NCBI GenBank assembly: GCA_910579545.1
Contig: CAJTVI010000001.1
Location: 124,001 to 188,000, forward strand
Source of the DNA: an uncultured Oscillospiraceae bacterium
Lineage (GTDB): Bacteria > Bacillota > Clostridia > Oscillospirales > Ruminococcaceae
Direction: 5' to 3'
Length of the DNA: 64,000 nucleotides
Part shown: positions 51,465 through 60,524 of the stretch, one piece after another
Numbering within the stretch: position 1 is the stretch's first letter
How the letters are laid out: every line of letters begins with the position of its first letter
Notes under the pieces: model-generated
What the model was told of the DNA's origin: nothing
Database searches by the model: none
The model's input: the letters and a program-made list of their open reading frames with translations, nothing else
Translations under genes and position numbers: made by a program

Positions 51465-53366
51465 CTACTCCTCCCCCGCCTGCTCGTACTGCTCCTGCTC
51501 CTCCAAAAGGGCCTCCCATTTTTCAAACAGTTCCTGCTGGTGGAACTTGCTGTCGTCCAGCTCGTCGCACTTTTCGCGCAGGAGGATATGGTCCCGCAGC
51601 ACCTCGGGGGAGTTGATCTCGTTTTCCAGCTGGACGATGTACGCGCCAAGCTGCTCGATCTCCTCCTCCACAAGCTTAACGGCATTGCGCAGCTCGGCCC
51701 GGCGGCGGCGCTGCTCCTTACCGTAGGCCGCTTTGCCGCCGGCCTCTGTTTTGGGGGGCTGTTTTTCGGCCTGCTGGGCCGGGGCCTCATTGCGGGCCAT
51801 CAAAGCGGCGTAGCTTTGGTACCGCACCGCCTCACCGTTTTCCAGATACAGGATGGGGCAGGCCAGGCTGTTCATCAGGTACCGGTCGTGGGTGATCAGC
51901 AGCAGGGTGCCCTCGTAGGCCATCAGGGCCTGGGTAAGGCTCTCGCGGGTGTAGATGTCCAGATGGTTGGTGGGCTCGTCCAAAAACAAGAGGTTTGGGC
52001 GCTCCAGCAAAATTTCGGCAAACCGCAGCCGGGCCATCTCCCCGCCCGAAAGGGCGCTGCAGGGCTTGAAGACATCCTCCCCCTTAAAAGAAAGGCGGGC
52101 CAGATGGCTGCGCACCTCCAGCTCGGTAAGGTTGGGGTACTTGTTCCAGATGGCGTCGATCACCCGGCCGCCCCGCTGCAGAAACTGCTGCTCAAACACG
52201 CTTGCCCGCGCGCCCGCACCCAGCCGCACAAAGCCGGAGGAGGGCTTGCGCTTGCCGTCCAGCACCTGCATCAGGGTGGATTTGCCCGCGCCGTTGGGCC
52301 CGGCAATGACCAGCCGCTCGCCCCGCAGCACCGCAAGGTCGGTGGGCTTTAAGAGGGTGCGCCCGCCCAGCTCGATCGAGATATTTTTGGCCGTGAGCAG
52401 GTCCTGGTAGGGCGCAACGTCAAACTCGAACCGGAATTTCAGCGCGCGCAGGGCGGTTTTGGGCGCCTCGGTGATCTCTAACTTTTCCAGCTGCTTGCGG
52501 CGGCTCTGGGCCATTTTGGTGGTGGAGGCCCGCACTAAGTTGCGGGCGATGTAGTCCTCCAACTTGGCGGCCTTGGCAACGTCCGCATCATGCTGCTTTT
52601 GCTGCAGGGCCACCGCCATCTCCTTTTGGGGCAGGTAGGCCGAATAGTTGCCCTTGTAGGAGGTAAGGCCCTGGTCCTCCACCTCCCAGATGCGGCCGCA
52701 GACCGCGTCCAAAAAATAGCGGTCGTGGCTGACCACCAGCACCGCGCCGGCGTACCCCTTGAGGTAGCTTTCGAGCCATTCCATCGTGACAAAATCCAGA
52801 TGGTTGGTGGGCTCGTCCAGGATCAGCAGGTCCGGCCGCTGCAGCAGCAGCTTTGCCAGCCGCAGCCGGGTGTGCTCCCCGCCCGAGAGCACGGCCACCT
52901 TTTTTTGCCAGGCCTCGGGCGCAAAGCCCATGCCGGCCAGCACCTTGCGGATCTGGACATCCATATTGTAGCCGTCGGCCGCGTCGATCACGGCCGAAAG
53001 CCGGGCGTGCTGCTCCAGCAGCCCGCCGTCGTTGGGGGTTTTGGCCAGCTTTTTTTCCAGCACCTGCATCTCGGCCATCGCCTTAAGCACCGGGGCGTAG
53101 GCGCTGCGCATCTCGCCGTAAACGTCCTGGGCCTCGTCCAGCTGGCTGTTCTGCTCCAGGTAGCCTAAGGTGGCTCCCCGCGCCAGGATGTATTCGCCCT
53201 CGTCCGGCGCGTATTCGCCGCATAAAATGCGCAGCAGGGTGGTTTTGCCCGCCCCGTTTTCGCCGATGATGCCAATGTGCTCCCCCGGCTCCACCGTGGC
53301 CTGGATGTTTTTGAGGATCACGGTTTCGCCAAAGCTTTTTTGAATGTTTTGCAGCTGAAGTATCAT
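51465..53366 (-). CDS. ABC-F family ATPase (ribosome-associated)
   Basis: 633 aa from ATG 53366, which overlaps the upstream hydrolase stop (ATGA). Two ABC modules without membrane domains: Walker A GENGAGKTTLLR (about residue 34) and GPNGAGKSTLMQ (about 352), signatures LSGGEHTRLRLA and LSGGEMARLRFA, both followed by LDEPTNHLD, which defines ABC-F. The linker between modules (about 240-300) is the P-site tRNA interaction motif region. A C-terminal coiled coil (QRRRRAELRNAVKLVEEEIEQLGAYIVQLENEI) is present. ABC-F proteins act on translating ribosomes; some give antibiotic resistance. The subgroup (YdiF/Uup-like) is not resolved. Confidence 0.93.
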   Translation of the reverse strand: MILQLQNIQKSFGETVILKNIQATVEPGEHIGIIGENGAGKTTLLRILCGEYAPDEGEYILARGATLGYLEQNSQLDEAQDVYGEMRSAYAPVLKAMAEMQVLEKKLAKTPNDGGLLEQHARLSAVIDAADGYNMDVQIRKVLAGMGFAPEAWQKKVAVLSGGEHTRLRLAKLLLQRPDLLILDEPTNHLDFVTMEWLESYLKGYAGAVLVVSHDRYFLDAVCGRIWEVEDQGLTSYKGNYSAYLPQKEMAVALQQKQHDADVAKAAKLEDYIARNLVRASTTKMAQSRRKQLEKLEITEAPKTALRALKFRFEFDVAPYQDLLTAKNISIELGGRTLLKPTDLAVLRGERLVIAGPNGAGKSTLMQVLDGKRKPSSGFVRLGAGARASVFEQQFLQRGGRVIDAIWNKYPNLTELEVRSHLARLSFKGEDVFKPCSALSGGEMARLRFAEILLERPNLLFLDEPTNHLDIYTRESLTQALMAYEGTLLLITHDRYLMNSLACPILYLENGEAVRYQSYAALMARNEAPAQQAEKQPPKTEAGGKAAYGKEQRRRRAELRNAVKLVEEEIEQLGAYIVQLENEINSPEVLRDHILLREKCDELDDSKFHQQELFEKWEALLEEQEQYEQAGEE

Positions 53367-54340
53367 GGTTCCTTCTTCTGTTCTGTAACGCCGCGGCCAA
53401 AGGCTGCCAGATGCGCCTCGCACCAGGCCAGCACATCCTCGTACACCTCGGCGCGGTTGATCTCGTTGAGCATTTCGTGCCGGCCGCCCGGATAGAGCTT
53501 GAGGGTAAGGTCGGCCACGCCGGCCTCCTTGAGCCGCCCGTACACGGTGCGCACACCCTTGCCGTAGTCCCCCACCGGGTCGGCATCGCCCGAAAAGATA
53601 TAGATGGGCAGGTCCCTGCGGATCTTGCCCGCCCATTCGGGCCGGCTGACCGTGCGCAGGACAGCCATCAATTCGTGGAAGGCGCTCACCGTAAACTGGA
53701 AGGTGCACTTGGGGTCGTTTGCGTAGGCCGCCACGATCTCCTTGTCCCGGCTGATCCAGTCGTAGGGGGTGGCGGGGTTTTCCACCCGCTTTAAATACGC
53801 CCCAAAGGCCATATTGTGCACTGCTTGAGAGCGGTATGCTTGCCCCCGCAGCTTACCCAGCATTGCGGTCATGGCAAGGCCCGCGCCGGCCGCGGGGTTG
53901 GGGCCGCCGGTGCCGCTGAGGATCAGGGCATCCAGCGCGTCCGGGTAGGTCTCGGCAAACCAGCGGGCAAAAAAGCTGCCCATGCTGTGCCCCAGCAGGA
54001 TCAGCGGCAGGCCGGGCCAGCGGCTGCGGGCAAGGCCGTTCATGGTTTTAAGGTCCCGCAGCATATAAAACCGGCCGCCCTTGGGGGGAAGGAAGCCGTC
54101 GGTCTCGGCGCTCTGGCTGGTGGCCCCGTGGCCCAGATGGTCGTTGCCGCACACCGCAAAGCCGTGCGAAGCCATAAAGGCGGCAAAATCCCGGTAACGG
54201 CCAATGTATTCGCACATGCCGTGGCTGATCTGCAAAATGGCCCGCGGGGGCTGGCCGGGGTCGGTAAAAAAGTACCCCGCCGCCTGGCTGGTTCCGTCGG
54301 ACGAGTTAAACCTGATGTCTTCTGTGTGCAAGGCCGACAT
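53363..54340 (-). CDS. alpha/beta hydrolase, monoacylglycerol lipase/lysophospholipase type
   Basis: 325 aa. Serine hydrolase fold: ILQISHGMCEYIGRYRDFAAFMASHGFAVCGNDHLGHG (about residues 35-72), nucleophile elbow GHSMGS (about 118-123), acid in FSGDADPVGDYG (about 252) and His in YPGGRHEMLNEI (about 290). No signal peptide, so cytosolic. It lies in a four-gene set with a YjjG-type phosphatase, an ABC-F protein and a SnoaL-like protein. Its start overlaps the phosphatase gene by 35 nt. Confidence 0.9.
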   Translation of the reverse strand: MSALHTEDIRFNSSDGTSQAAGYFFTDPGQPPRAILQISHGMCEYIGRYRDFAAFMASHGFAVCGNDHLGHGATSQSAETDGFLPPKGGRFYMLRDLKTMNGLARSRWPGLPLILLGHSMGSFFARWFAETYPDALDALILSGTGGPNPAAGAGLAMTAMLGKLRGQAYRSQAVHNMAFGAYLKRVENPATPYDWISRDKEIVAAYANDPKCTFQFTVSAFHELMAVLRTVSRPEWAGKIRRDLPIYIFSGDADPVGDYGKGVRTVYGRLKEAGVADLTLKLYPGGRHEMLNEINRAEVYEDVLAWCEAHLAAFGRGVTEQKKEP

Positions 54341-55043
54341 TCTGCCGTTCCTCCTCTTCCATCACGATATCGTACAGTTCCTCCAGCCGGGAGATGGTGT
54401 GGGTGGGGCGGATGCCGGTGGTGTTTTCCTGCCCATCCGGATTATACCAGCAGCTGGCGATGCCCGCCTGGGCCGCGCCCTGCACGTCCGCCTTGAGGCT
54501 GTCGCCCACCATGAGCACCTTGGCGCGGTTTTCAACGCCCAGCGCCCGCAGCGCAAGTTCAAAAAAGCGGCGGGTGGGCTTGGTGGCGCCCATCTTTTCC
54601 GAGATAAACACCTCGTCGAGGTATGGGCGGATGCCGGAGGCCTCCAGCCGGCTTACCTGCACCCGCTCTACCCCATTGGAGGCGGCCGCAAGGGTAGCCA
54701 CCTCGCCCAGTTCGTTCAGCACCTCCCGCGCGCCGGGCACTATGTCCGCGTGCTGGGCCAGATGGTCCAGATAATATCGGTTGATGGCCGCGGGGTCCCC
54801 CTGCGCGCCAACGGCCCGCAAAAAGCGGGCAAACCGCTCGATCACCAGCTTGTCCTTTTTGATCTCGCCGCGCTCCAGCGCCGCCCAAAGCTGGGTGTTG
54901 ATGGCCTGGTACTGGGCCACGGTCTCGGCGCTGCGGGGCAGGCCGAAATACTCCAAGGTCTCCAGCAGGGCCTTGTGCTCGGAGGCGCTGAAATCCAGCA
55001 GGGTGTTGTCCACATCCAAAAGCAGGCAGTGATAATGTGCCAT
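54306..55043 (-). CDS. yjjG: YjjG family noncanonical pyrimidine nucleotidase (HAD hydrolase)
   Basis: 245 aa. HAD motif I DVDNTLLDF (residues 10-18), motif II AAASNGVERV (about 118), motif III with Lys in SEKMGATKPTRRFFELAL (about 150) and motif IV MVGDSLKADVQGA (about 175). YjjG-type proteins dephosphorylate noncanonical pyrimidine nucleotides as a housecleaning function. First gene of the hydrolase-ABC-F set. Substrate assignment is by family resemblance only. Confidence 0.88.
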   Translation of the reverse strand: MAHYHCLLLDVDNTLLDFSASEHKALLETLEYFGLPRSAETVAQYQAINTQLWAALERGEIKKDKLVIERFARFLRAVGAQGDPAAINRYYLDHLAQHADIVPGAREVLNELGEVATLAAASNGVERVQVSRLEASGIRPYLDEVFISEKMGATKPTRRFFELALRALGVENRAKVLMVGDSLKADVQGAAQAGIASCWYNPDGQENTTGIRPTHTISRLEELYDIVMEEEERQNVGLAHRRHQV

Positions 55044-55117
55044 GGCAAAACGTCCCCTTTCGCGGGCTTGGTTGGTTTTTGTTGTAGTTGCAGGGCTTGC
55101 TTTATAAATCCTGTCTT

Positions 55118-55156
55118 TACAAAGAGGGAGGCCGGAAGGCGGCCTCCCTCTTTGTA
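55118..55156. terminator. hairpin between the small acidic ORF and the yjjG gene
   Basis: TACAAAGAGGGAGGCC and its perfect complement around a 7-nt loop. It lies just past the stop of the minus-strand ORF at 55175. The T tract is poor, so termination is probable, not certain. Confidence 0.6.
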
Positions 55157-55174
55157 GCTTTGCATAACATTGCG

Positions 55175-55567
55175 CTAAGGCTCTACCATTGCATAGCCGG
55201 GGTCGTCCCCCTGGGCCAGCTCCCGCCCGCCCGGCGGGCAGGCATCATCGGGCGTGTCCGGGCCTTCCGGCGTGCCGGGGCCGTGCCCCCCGCTGCAGGG
55301 CGGTATCTCTTTGCAGCCGGCATAGCTGGTGTCGTTTTGGCGGCAGCCGGAGAAGATCGTCTCCTCCTGATGGGCCGCCTCCTGCCCCCAGTCGAAATCG
55401 TAATAATCCACCGAGCCGTCAAGCACATCCCCCGGCAGCCGGCCGGGGGCTTGTGCGGATGTATCTGATGAAGCTGCCTGCCCCTCCAGCTCCAGCTGGG
55501 TCTCGGGCAGGATGTTCGGCACGGCAAAGGGCACAAATATCTCCCGTGCGGCGCGCGTTTCGTCCAT
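55175..55567 (-). CDS. small acidic hypothetical protein
   Basis: 130 aa from ATG 55567, GGAGG with good spacing upstream. No signal peptide or helix of membrane type. The N-terminus MDETRAAREIFVPFAVPNILPETQLELEG is followed by an Asp/Gly/Pro-rich, strongly acidic stretch with three Cys. I do not recognise a family; an overlapping frame on the same strand is also open, but the RBS and amino-acid balance favour this one. It sits about 100 nt downstream of the SGNH hydrolase gene, so it may be co-transcribed. Function unknown. Confidence 0.5.
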   Translation of the reverse strand: MDETRAAREIFVPFAVPNILPETQLELEGQAASSDTSAQAPGRLPGDVLDGSVDYYDFDWGQEAAHQEETIFSGCRQNDTSYAGCKEIPPCSGGHGPGTPEGPDTPDDACPPGGRELAQGDDPGYAMVEP

Positions 55568-55669
55568 AAAACCACCTCCATGCCCCACTGTATGCGGTGG
55601 GACACAGGGAGGTTACAGCCCGCCGCAAACGGCAGGCGGACGTCCCATATTTAAGGCTCGGCTGTTGAT

Positions 55670-57340
55670 TCAGCCTTCGTCCGGCGTATCTGTCGGCGTA
55701 GCTGTTGGTGTATCTGTTGGCGTAGCTGTTTCCGTCGGCGTAACGGTTTCTGTTGGCGTAGCTGTCGGTACTTCCGTCGGTGTAGGCGAAGGCGATGGGG
55801 ACGGCGAAGGTGATGGGGACGGCGAAGGCGAGGGGGACGGCGAAGGCGATGGGGTTGGCTTCGGGGTGGGCGAAGGCGGCGCCTGCACCACCACGGTGGC
55901 GGTTGCCTCCACCGTCTTGCCGTTTACGGTAAGGCGGGCGGTAAACTTATGGGTGCCGGTGCCAAGATTGCTGCTGGTGGTGTAGCTTGCGCCATCCTTG
56001 ACCTTATCGCCGTCAAGGTACCATTTGATCTCGCCGTCCTTGCCGGCAAAGCTGCCGGTGCCCTTGGCCGTCAGGGTCACCGTCTGGCCCTGGGTGATGG
56101 TATGGCTGGTCTTGTCGATCGAGATGCCCGGCTTTGCCGTAAACTGCGCCGTTACCGACAGGTTCTGCTTAAAATCCTTGTCGGTGCGGGTGGCGTTGGT
56201 ATTGCCGTCGCTCCAGCGGTAGAACTCGTAGCCCTCGGCCGGCACCGCCGTTACGGTGAGGCTGTCCTTTTCGGTCACCTCAAAGCTCAGGCTGGTCTCG
56301 CCCTTTTTGTCCCCGCTGGTCAGGGTGCCGCCGGTGTTCTGTTCCACATAATAGGCGGCCTTAAAGGGCTTTTGCGAGGCGCTGGACGAACTGGAGGAGG
56401 ACGAGGAGGAGGACGAACTGGAGGAGGAGAAGTTGGCCCGCGCGGGGATGTTGGAGGTATCCGGCCGGCGGTCCTCGGTTTGCCACGCGTGGGTGCGCAG
56501 GTAGCTTAAAACCGCCTTGAGGCCGTCCGGCTTAAGGTGGATGTCGCCGTCCACAAAATAATCGCTGCGGCCGTAGCCGTCCTCCCCTTTGAGCACCTCG
56601 CTGGTGTTGAGGAACCGGTAGCCCTCGGCCTGGCACATCTCCAGCAGGGCCTGGTTGAACTCGTCCACCGTCTGCATCTGGAGCTCGGGGTAGGCGTTGT
56701 GGTTTTTGGGGATCGGCGGCACCGCCGCCACAATGATATCGCAGTAGGAATAGGCGTTTTTGATGGCGTTGAGGGCGTCGCGGTAGGTGCTGATAAATTC
56801 GTCCTTTGTCATGGTGCCGCCGGCGTTGTTGGTGCCCATGGTCACCACAATGCGCCGGGGCTTCATCATGGCCAGCGCCTCGGGGATGGTATAGCTTTTG
56901 GCGTCGTTTTTAAAGCCCACGCAGGCGTTGCTGGTAAGCGACTGGATGCCCATGCCCTCGGCCCCCACAAACTGGTCCAGGGTAATGAGGTTGTAGGTGT
57001 AAAGCCGCACCGTGTTGGAATCGCCCACAAACACGGTCTGTTCCAGATACTCCTTGCCGGCGTCCTCGGTTTCGGGCAGGACGGCGGGGTTGCTGGTATC
57101 GATCTGGAAGGCGCTGTTGTCGTAGCTGTCGGCCGTGCTGGCCGGCTGGGACAGCGAGGGCTCCGAACTGGAAGAACCGGGCTTTTTTGCGCCGGACAGG
57201 ATCACGCACACGACCGCAATGGTGGCCACAAGCGCCGCCGCGCAGGCCACAAGAACCATGCAGGCCTGCTTTTGCCGGGTGGTCATGTTTTGAAAATCAA
57301 AGCCCTGCCCGCGGCCGCGGGCCCGGTTTCCGTTGCTCAT
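55670..57340 (-). CDS. anchored SGNH hydrolase with InlB-like, Ig-like and Pro/Ser/Thr repeat regions
   Basis: 556 aa from ATG 57340 (GGAGGTTTGT upstream). Order: cytosolic Arg-rich start; signal anchor (about residues 28-50); Ser-rich linker; SGNH domain (about 95-290) with FVGDSNTV, GTNN and the catalytic pair in DGDIHLKPDG; a run of about 16 Ser (about 312); a beta-repeat of the InlB B-repeat type (YYVEQNTGGTLTSGDKKGE, GYEFYRWSDG); an Ig-like domain (KTSHTITQGQTVTLTAKG); then a tail of (PS)n and PTxT repeats. SGNH proteins of this kind de-esterify cell-wall or capsule glycans. The tail lacks LPXTG and has no C-terminal membrane helix, so anchoring is N-terminal and the repeat tail is probably a wall spacer. 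Confidence 0.88.
   Translation of the reverse strand: MSNGNRARGRGQGFDFQNMTTRQKQACMVLVACAAALVATIAVVCVILSGAKKPGSSSSEPSLSQPASTADSYDNSAFQIDTSNPAVLPETEDAGKEYLEQTVFVGDSNTVRLYTYNLITLDQFVGAEGMGIQSLTSNACVGFKNDAKSYTIPEALAMMKPRRIVVTMGTNNAGGTMTKDEFISTYRDALNAIKNAYSYCDIIVAAVPPIPKNHNAYPELQMQTVDEFNQALLEMCQAEGYRFLNTSEVLKGEDGYGRSDYFVDGDIHLKPDGLKAVLSYLRTHAWQTEDRRPDTSNIPARANFSSSSSSSSSSSSSSSSASQKPFKAAYYVEQNTGGTLTSGDKKGETSLSFEVTEKDSLTVTAVPAEGYEFYRWSDGNTNATRTDKDFKQNLSVTAQFTAKPGISIDKTSHTITQGQTVTLTAKGTGSFAGKDGEIKWYLDGDKVKDGASYTTSSNLGTGTHKFTARLTVNGKTVEATATVVVQAPPSPTPKPTPSPSPSPSPSPSPSPSPSPSPSPTPTEVPTATPTETVTPTETATPTDTPTATPTDTPDEG
55785..55856. repeat. four tandem 18-nt repeats inside the SGNH gene
   Basis: Units at 55785-55802, 55803-55820, 55821-55838 and 55839-55856 share the form GGCGAAGGCGATGGGGAC with one or two changes. 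Each encodes Pro-Ser-Pro-Ser-Pro-Ser on the minus strand. Such perfect-length repeats can expand or contract by slippage, changing tail length. Confidence 0.9.
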
Positions 57341-57530
57341 ACAAACCTCCTGCGCACGCGCAGGGCAAAAGCGCCCGGCGCGGTGCAAACATAAAAATGC
57401 ACCCTGCTTTTTGCTCTTGTTTATTTTGGGTGCTGTAAGCGCGGAATATCCGCCAAACGCCTAAAACCACCGCCGGGCCGCCGGCCCGCCAGCGCGTTCC
57501 CCTGGTAAGGGGTGCAAGCGTATATGGTTG

Positions 57531-57559
57531 ATTATAGCACATCCGCCCGCCCGGGGCAA
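57531..57559 (-). promoter_or_regulatory. promoter of the SGNH hydrolase gene
   Basis: Minus strand TTGCCC (57559-57554), 17-nt spacer, TATAAT (57536-57531). The leader is about 185 nt. The 332-nt gap 57341-57672 holds this promoter and nothing else I can name. Confidence 0.6.
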
Positions 57560-57672
57560 TCAAAGCGGGGCCTTTTACAGAAAATTTACACCCTTTTTGG
57601 CGCAAAGCGCCTATGCGGGCGGGGCGGGCGGCCAAAGAGGGGGCCGGGGCAAAACGCCGCCTTTTCCCCGCC

Positions 57673-58503
57673 TTAAAACACCTTTTGGCAGAACCCCTCG
57701 ATCTGGCGGTTAACAAAGCCCGGCGCATCGGTGTTGGAGTTGTGCCCCGCCCCCGGCACCCATACGAGGGGGTGGCCCTCCTTTGCCGTCCAGCATTTGT
57801 TGTAGCGCCGGGCCGAGCCGGCGGCGTCCTTTTCGCCGCAGAGCAGCAGCACCGGGCAGGGCGGGCGGTAGTCCCGGCCTGACCGGACCGCCTGGGCCAC
57901 AATGCGGTAGCCATGGTCGGCCAGCAGGCAGTACTCGGTTTTTTGGTAGCTTTGCATCATCCGCCGCATCAGCGCCCGGCCGTACCCGGTTTGGGCAGTG
58001 CCGCAGCTGCCCCAGACAATGAGCCAGCGCCAGGGGATGGAGAGGTACATCCATTTGGTGTGACCCAGCAGCGCCAGCTCGGCCCAGGTAAAATAGCTGC
58101 GGCCAAGCGGGCAGGAATCCACCGAGACAAACCCGTTTACCCCCTCAGGGTGCAGCGTAAGGTATACCTGGGCAAGGTACCCGCCCATCGACTGGCCAAC
58201 CAGCACCAGCCGGGCGGAGGGCTCGGGCTGCCACACCTCTTTTTGCAGGATGGCATAGAGGTATTCCGCCATCTCGTCCATGCTGAAATCCAGCGCAAAG
58301 GGGCGGGATGCGCCGTGGGCGGGAGGGTCCCACACAAGGCAGTTATACGCCGGGCAAAAGGCCTCCATCTGCTTTTCAAACAGGGTGTGGTCGGCGGTAA
58401 GGCCGGGCAGGAACACCAGCCAGGGCCGGCCGCTCTGGGCCCGGCTCACCCAATAATGCAGGGTCCCGCTGGGGGCAGCAAGGGTTCGTTCGGCAGGCTG
58501 CAT
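57673..58503 (-). CDS. alpha/beta fold hydrolase
   Basis: 276 aa from ATG 58503, AAGGAGG 9 nt upstream. HG-type oxyanion region FLPGLTADHTLF (about 32-43), nucleophile elbow GQSMGG (about 118-123), acid CGEKDAAGS (about 225) and catalytic His in GAGHNSNTD (about 257). Cytosolic, no signal peptide. It resembles small esterases/acyl hydrolases; the substrate is unknown. It is separated from the upstream ABC importer genes by a hairpin. Confidence 0.88.
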   Translation of the reverse strand: MQPAERTLAAPSGTLHYWVSRAQSGRPWLVFLPGLTADHTLFEKQMEAFCPAYNCLVWDPPAHGASRPFALDFSMDEMAEYLYAILQKEVWQPEPSARLVLVGQSMGGYLAQVYLTLHPEGVNGFVSVDSCPLGRSYFTWAELALLGHTKWMYLSIPWRWLIVWGSCGTAQTGYGRALMRRMMQSYQKTEYCLLADHGYRIVAQAVRSGRDYRPPCPVLLLCGEKDAAGSARRYNKCWTAKEGHPLVWVPGAGHNSNTDAPGFVNRQIEGFCQKVF

Positions 58504-58527
58504 GCAGGCTCCCCTCCTTATGCCAAA

Positions 58528-58555
58528 CTGCGCGAAGCCGCCCGGCTTCGCGCAG
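58528..58555. terminator. perfect hairpin downstream of the TrpXYZ-like operon
   Basis: CTGCGCGAAGCCG and its exact complement separated by 2 nt. It lies between the ABC ATPase stop and the hydrolase gene on the minus strand. The tail is only TTTGGC, so termination efficiency is doubtful. Confidence 0.5.
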
Positions 58556-58676
58556 GATGATGGGTTAAGTTGTTGCCTCTTTTTTGCGGCGGTGCCGCGC
58601 GGGCCGCCCGTTCCCCCTTTGCGGCGGGCCGTCCATGGCCCGCGGAGCATACAGGGGCGCGGGGCGCGGCACAGGG

Positions 58677-59489
58677 TCAGGACAGCAGCATCCGATCGTT
58701 GGCAAACCCGCCGCTGCTGGCCTGCTCAAACTTGGCCAGCAGGTCGGACACATGCAGGTTCTTTTTCTCCTCCCCCTGCACATCGTAAATGATGTGCCCG
58801 TCGTGCATCATGATCAGCCGGTTGCCAAACTTGATGGCGTCCTTCATGTTGTGGGTGATCATCAGGGTGGTGAGGTTTTGTTCCCGCACGATCTGGTCGG
58901 AAATTTGCAGCACCTTGGCCGCGGTTTTGGGGTCGAGGGCGGCGGTGTGCTCGTCCAGCAAAAGCAGCTTGGGCTTTTTCAGGGTGGCCATCAGCAGGGT
59001 AATGGCCTGCCGCTGCCCGCCCGAAAGCAGCCCTACCTTGGTGGTCATCCGGTCCTCAAGGCCCAGGCCCAGGCTTTGCAGCTTTTGGCGGTAGAGCTCC
59101 CGCTCCTCTTTGGTAATGCTCCAGGCAAGGCCCCGCCGCGCGCCGCGCCGGTAGGCAAGGGCCATGTTTTCCTCAATGCCCATGGTGGCGGCGGTGCCCA
59201 GCATGGGGTCCTGGAAGACCCGGCCCAAAAACGCCGCGCGCTGGTATTCGGGCAGGCGGGTCACGTCCCGGCCGTCGATCATGATGCGGCCGGCGTCCAC
59301 CGTCCAAACGCCGGACACCGCGTTGAGCATGGTGGATTTGCCCGCGCCGTTGCCGCCGATGACCGTGACAAAATCCCCCTCGTTCAGGGTCAGGCAGAGC
59401 CCATCCAGCGCCACCTTTTCGTTGACGGTGCCGGCGTTGAACACCTTGCGGGCGTTCTGGATCTCGAGCATTGCACGGTTTTCAGGCAT
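58677..59489 (-). CDS. ABC importer ATP-binding protein (TrpXYZ-type)
   Basis: 270 aa. Walker A GGNGAGKSTMLN (about residue 44), Q-loop VFQDPMLGTA, signature LSGGQRQAITLLMATL (about 153), Walker B LLLLDEHTAALDP with His in the position often occupied by Pro (DEHT), and switch LMITHNM. Overlaps the permease gene by 8 nt. The DEHTAALDP variant and the partner proteins fit the small ABC importers of the ABC_sub_bind (PF04392) group, some of which carry tryptophan. Confidence 0.9.
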   Translation of the reverse strand: MPENRAMLEIQNARKVFNAGTVNEKVALDGLCLTLNEGDFVTVIGGNGAGKSTMLNAVSGVWTVDAGRIMIDGRDVTRLPEYQRAAFLGRVFQDPMLGTAATMGIEENMALAYRRGARRGLAWSITKEERELYRQKLQSLGLGLEDRMTTKVGLLSGGQRQAITLLMATLKKPKLLLLDEHTAALDPKTAAKVLQISDQIVREQNLTTLMITHNMKDAIKFGNRLIMMHDGHIIYDVQGEEKKNLHVSDLLAKFEQASSGGFANDRMLLS

Positions 59490-60426
59490 TGCCCTTCACC
59501 TCCCCTTTCTGGCCCTTGGCGCGCAGCTTGCCGTGGAAGTGCGGCACCGCAAGGAAAAACGCCACCACCAGCGCGGTGAGCAGCTTGAGGTCGTCGGTGC
59601 TGAGGCCGAGCCGCAGCACCACCTGGATGACCAGGTAGTAGATCACCGCGCCGATGCAGACGGCCGTGAGCTTGAGCGCAAAGTTGTGGAAGATGCGGCT
59701 GAAAACCACCTCGCCGATGATCACCGCCGCAAGCCCGATGACGATGGCGCCCCGGCCCATGTTGATGTCGCTGGCGCCCTGGTACTGGGCCAGCAGCGCG
59801 CCGGAAAAGGCCACCAGCCCGTTGGAGAGCATCAGGCCCAGCACAAGGTCAAAGCTGGTGTTGATGCCCTGGGCCCGGGCCATCTGCTGGTTTGCGCCGG
59901 TGGCCCGCAGCGAACAGCCCCGCTCGGTGCCAAAAAACCAGTACAGGGCGCCGATGAGCGCCGCCAGCAGCACCAGCATCAGCAAGAGCGGGTTTTGCAG
60001 GCTTACCTCGCGCACATACCGCTGGGAGACCAGCAGCGGGTATTTGTCCACGCTGATGGCCTGGTTTGCCTTGCCCGAGCCGGTGCCGAAGCCCATGATG
60101 CGCAGGTTGATGGAATAGAGGGCCAGCTGGGTGAGGATGCCGGACAGGATGGCCGGGATGCCGCAGCCGGTGTGGAACAGCCCGGTAACCAGCCCCGCCA
60201 GCAGGCCGGCCAAAAAGGCGCAGAAGACGGCGGCCCAGCCGTTCCAGCCTGCGCGCATCAGCATGACGCAGACCGCGCCGCCGGTGGCCAGCGAACCGTC
60301 CACCGTGAGGTCGGCCACGTCCAGAACGCGGAAGGTGATGTACACCCCCACCGCCATGACGCCCCAGATCATGCCCTGCGCAACCGCGCCCGGCATGGAG
60401 TTTAAGAGCGAGACCAAAAACTGCAT
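59482..60426 (-). CDS. ABC importer permease (TrpXYZ-type)
   Basis: 314 aa from ATG 60426, preceded by GGGGGGAAGG. About eight or nine helices; BPD_transp_2-like features are RVLDVADLTVDGSLATGGAVCV (about 34), GCSLRATGANQQMARAQGIN (about 170) and MLSNGLVAFSGALLAQYQG. The pattern is that of branched-chain/sugar-type and TrpY-like permeases. Lies between the substrate-binding protein gene (184-nt gap holding a terminator) and the ATPase gene. Confidence 0.92.
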   Translation of the reverse strand: MQFLVSLLNSMPGAVAQGMIWGVMAVGVYITFRVLDVADLTVDGSLATGGAVCVMLMRAGWNGWAAVFCAFLAGLLAGLVTGLFHTGCGIPAILSGILTQLALYSINLRIMGFGTGSGKANQAISVDKYPLLVSQRYVREVSLQNPLLLMLVLLAALIGALYWFFGTERGCSLRATGANQQMARAQGINTSFDLVLGLMLSNGLVAFSGALLAQYQGASDINMGRGAIVIGLAAVIIGEVVFSRIFHNFALKLTAVCIGAVIYYLVIQVVLRLGLSTDDLKLLTALVVAFFLAVPHFHGKLRAKGQKGEVKGNA

Positions 60427-60524
60427 ACCCTTCCCCCCGTGCGGCCCGGCGGCCTGTGCGCCCCGGGCCGGTTTGTGTTGGATGCCCCATACGGCCAAAT
60501 GCCATAATCTTTTATATTGTAGCA

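Noticed and set aside
55785..55856. Possible CRISPR-like array
   Set aside because: The repeats are contiguous 18-nt units without spacers, in frame within a coding gene and encoding Pro-Ser repeats.
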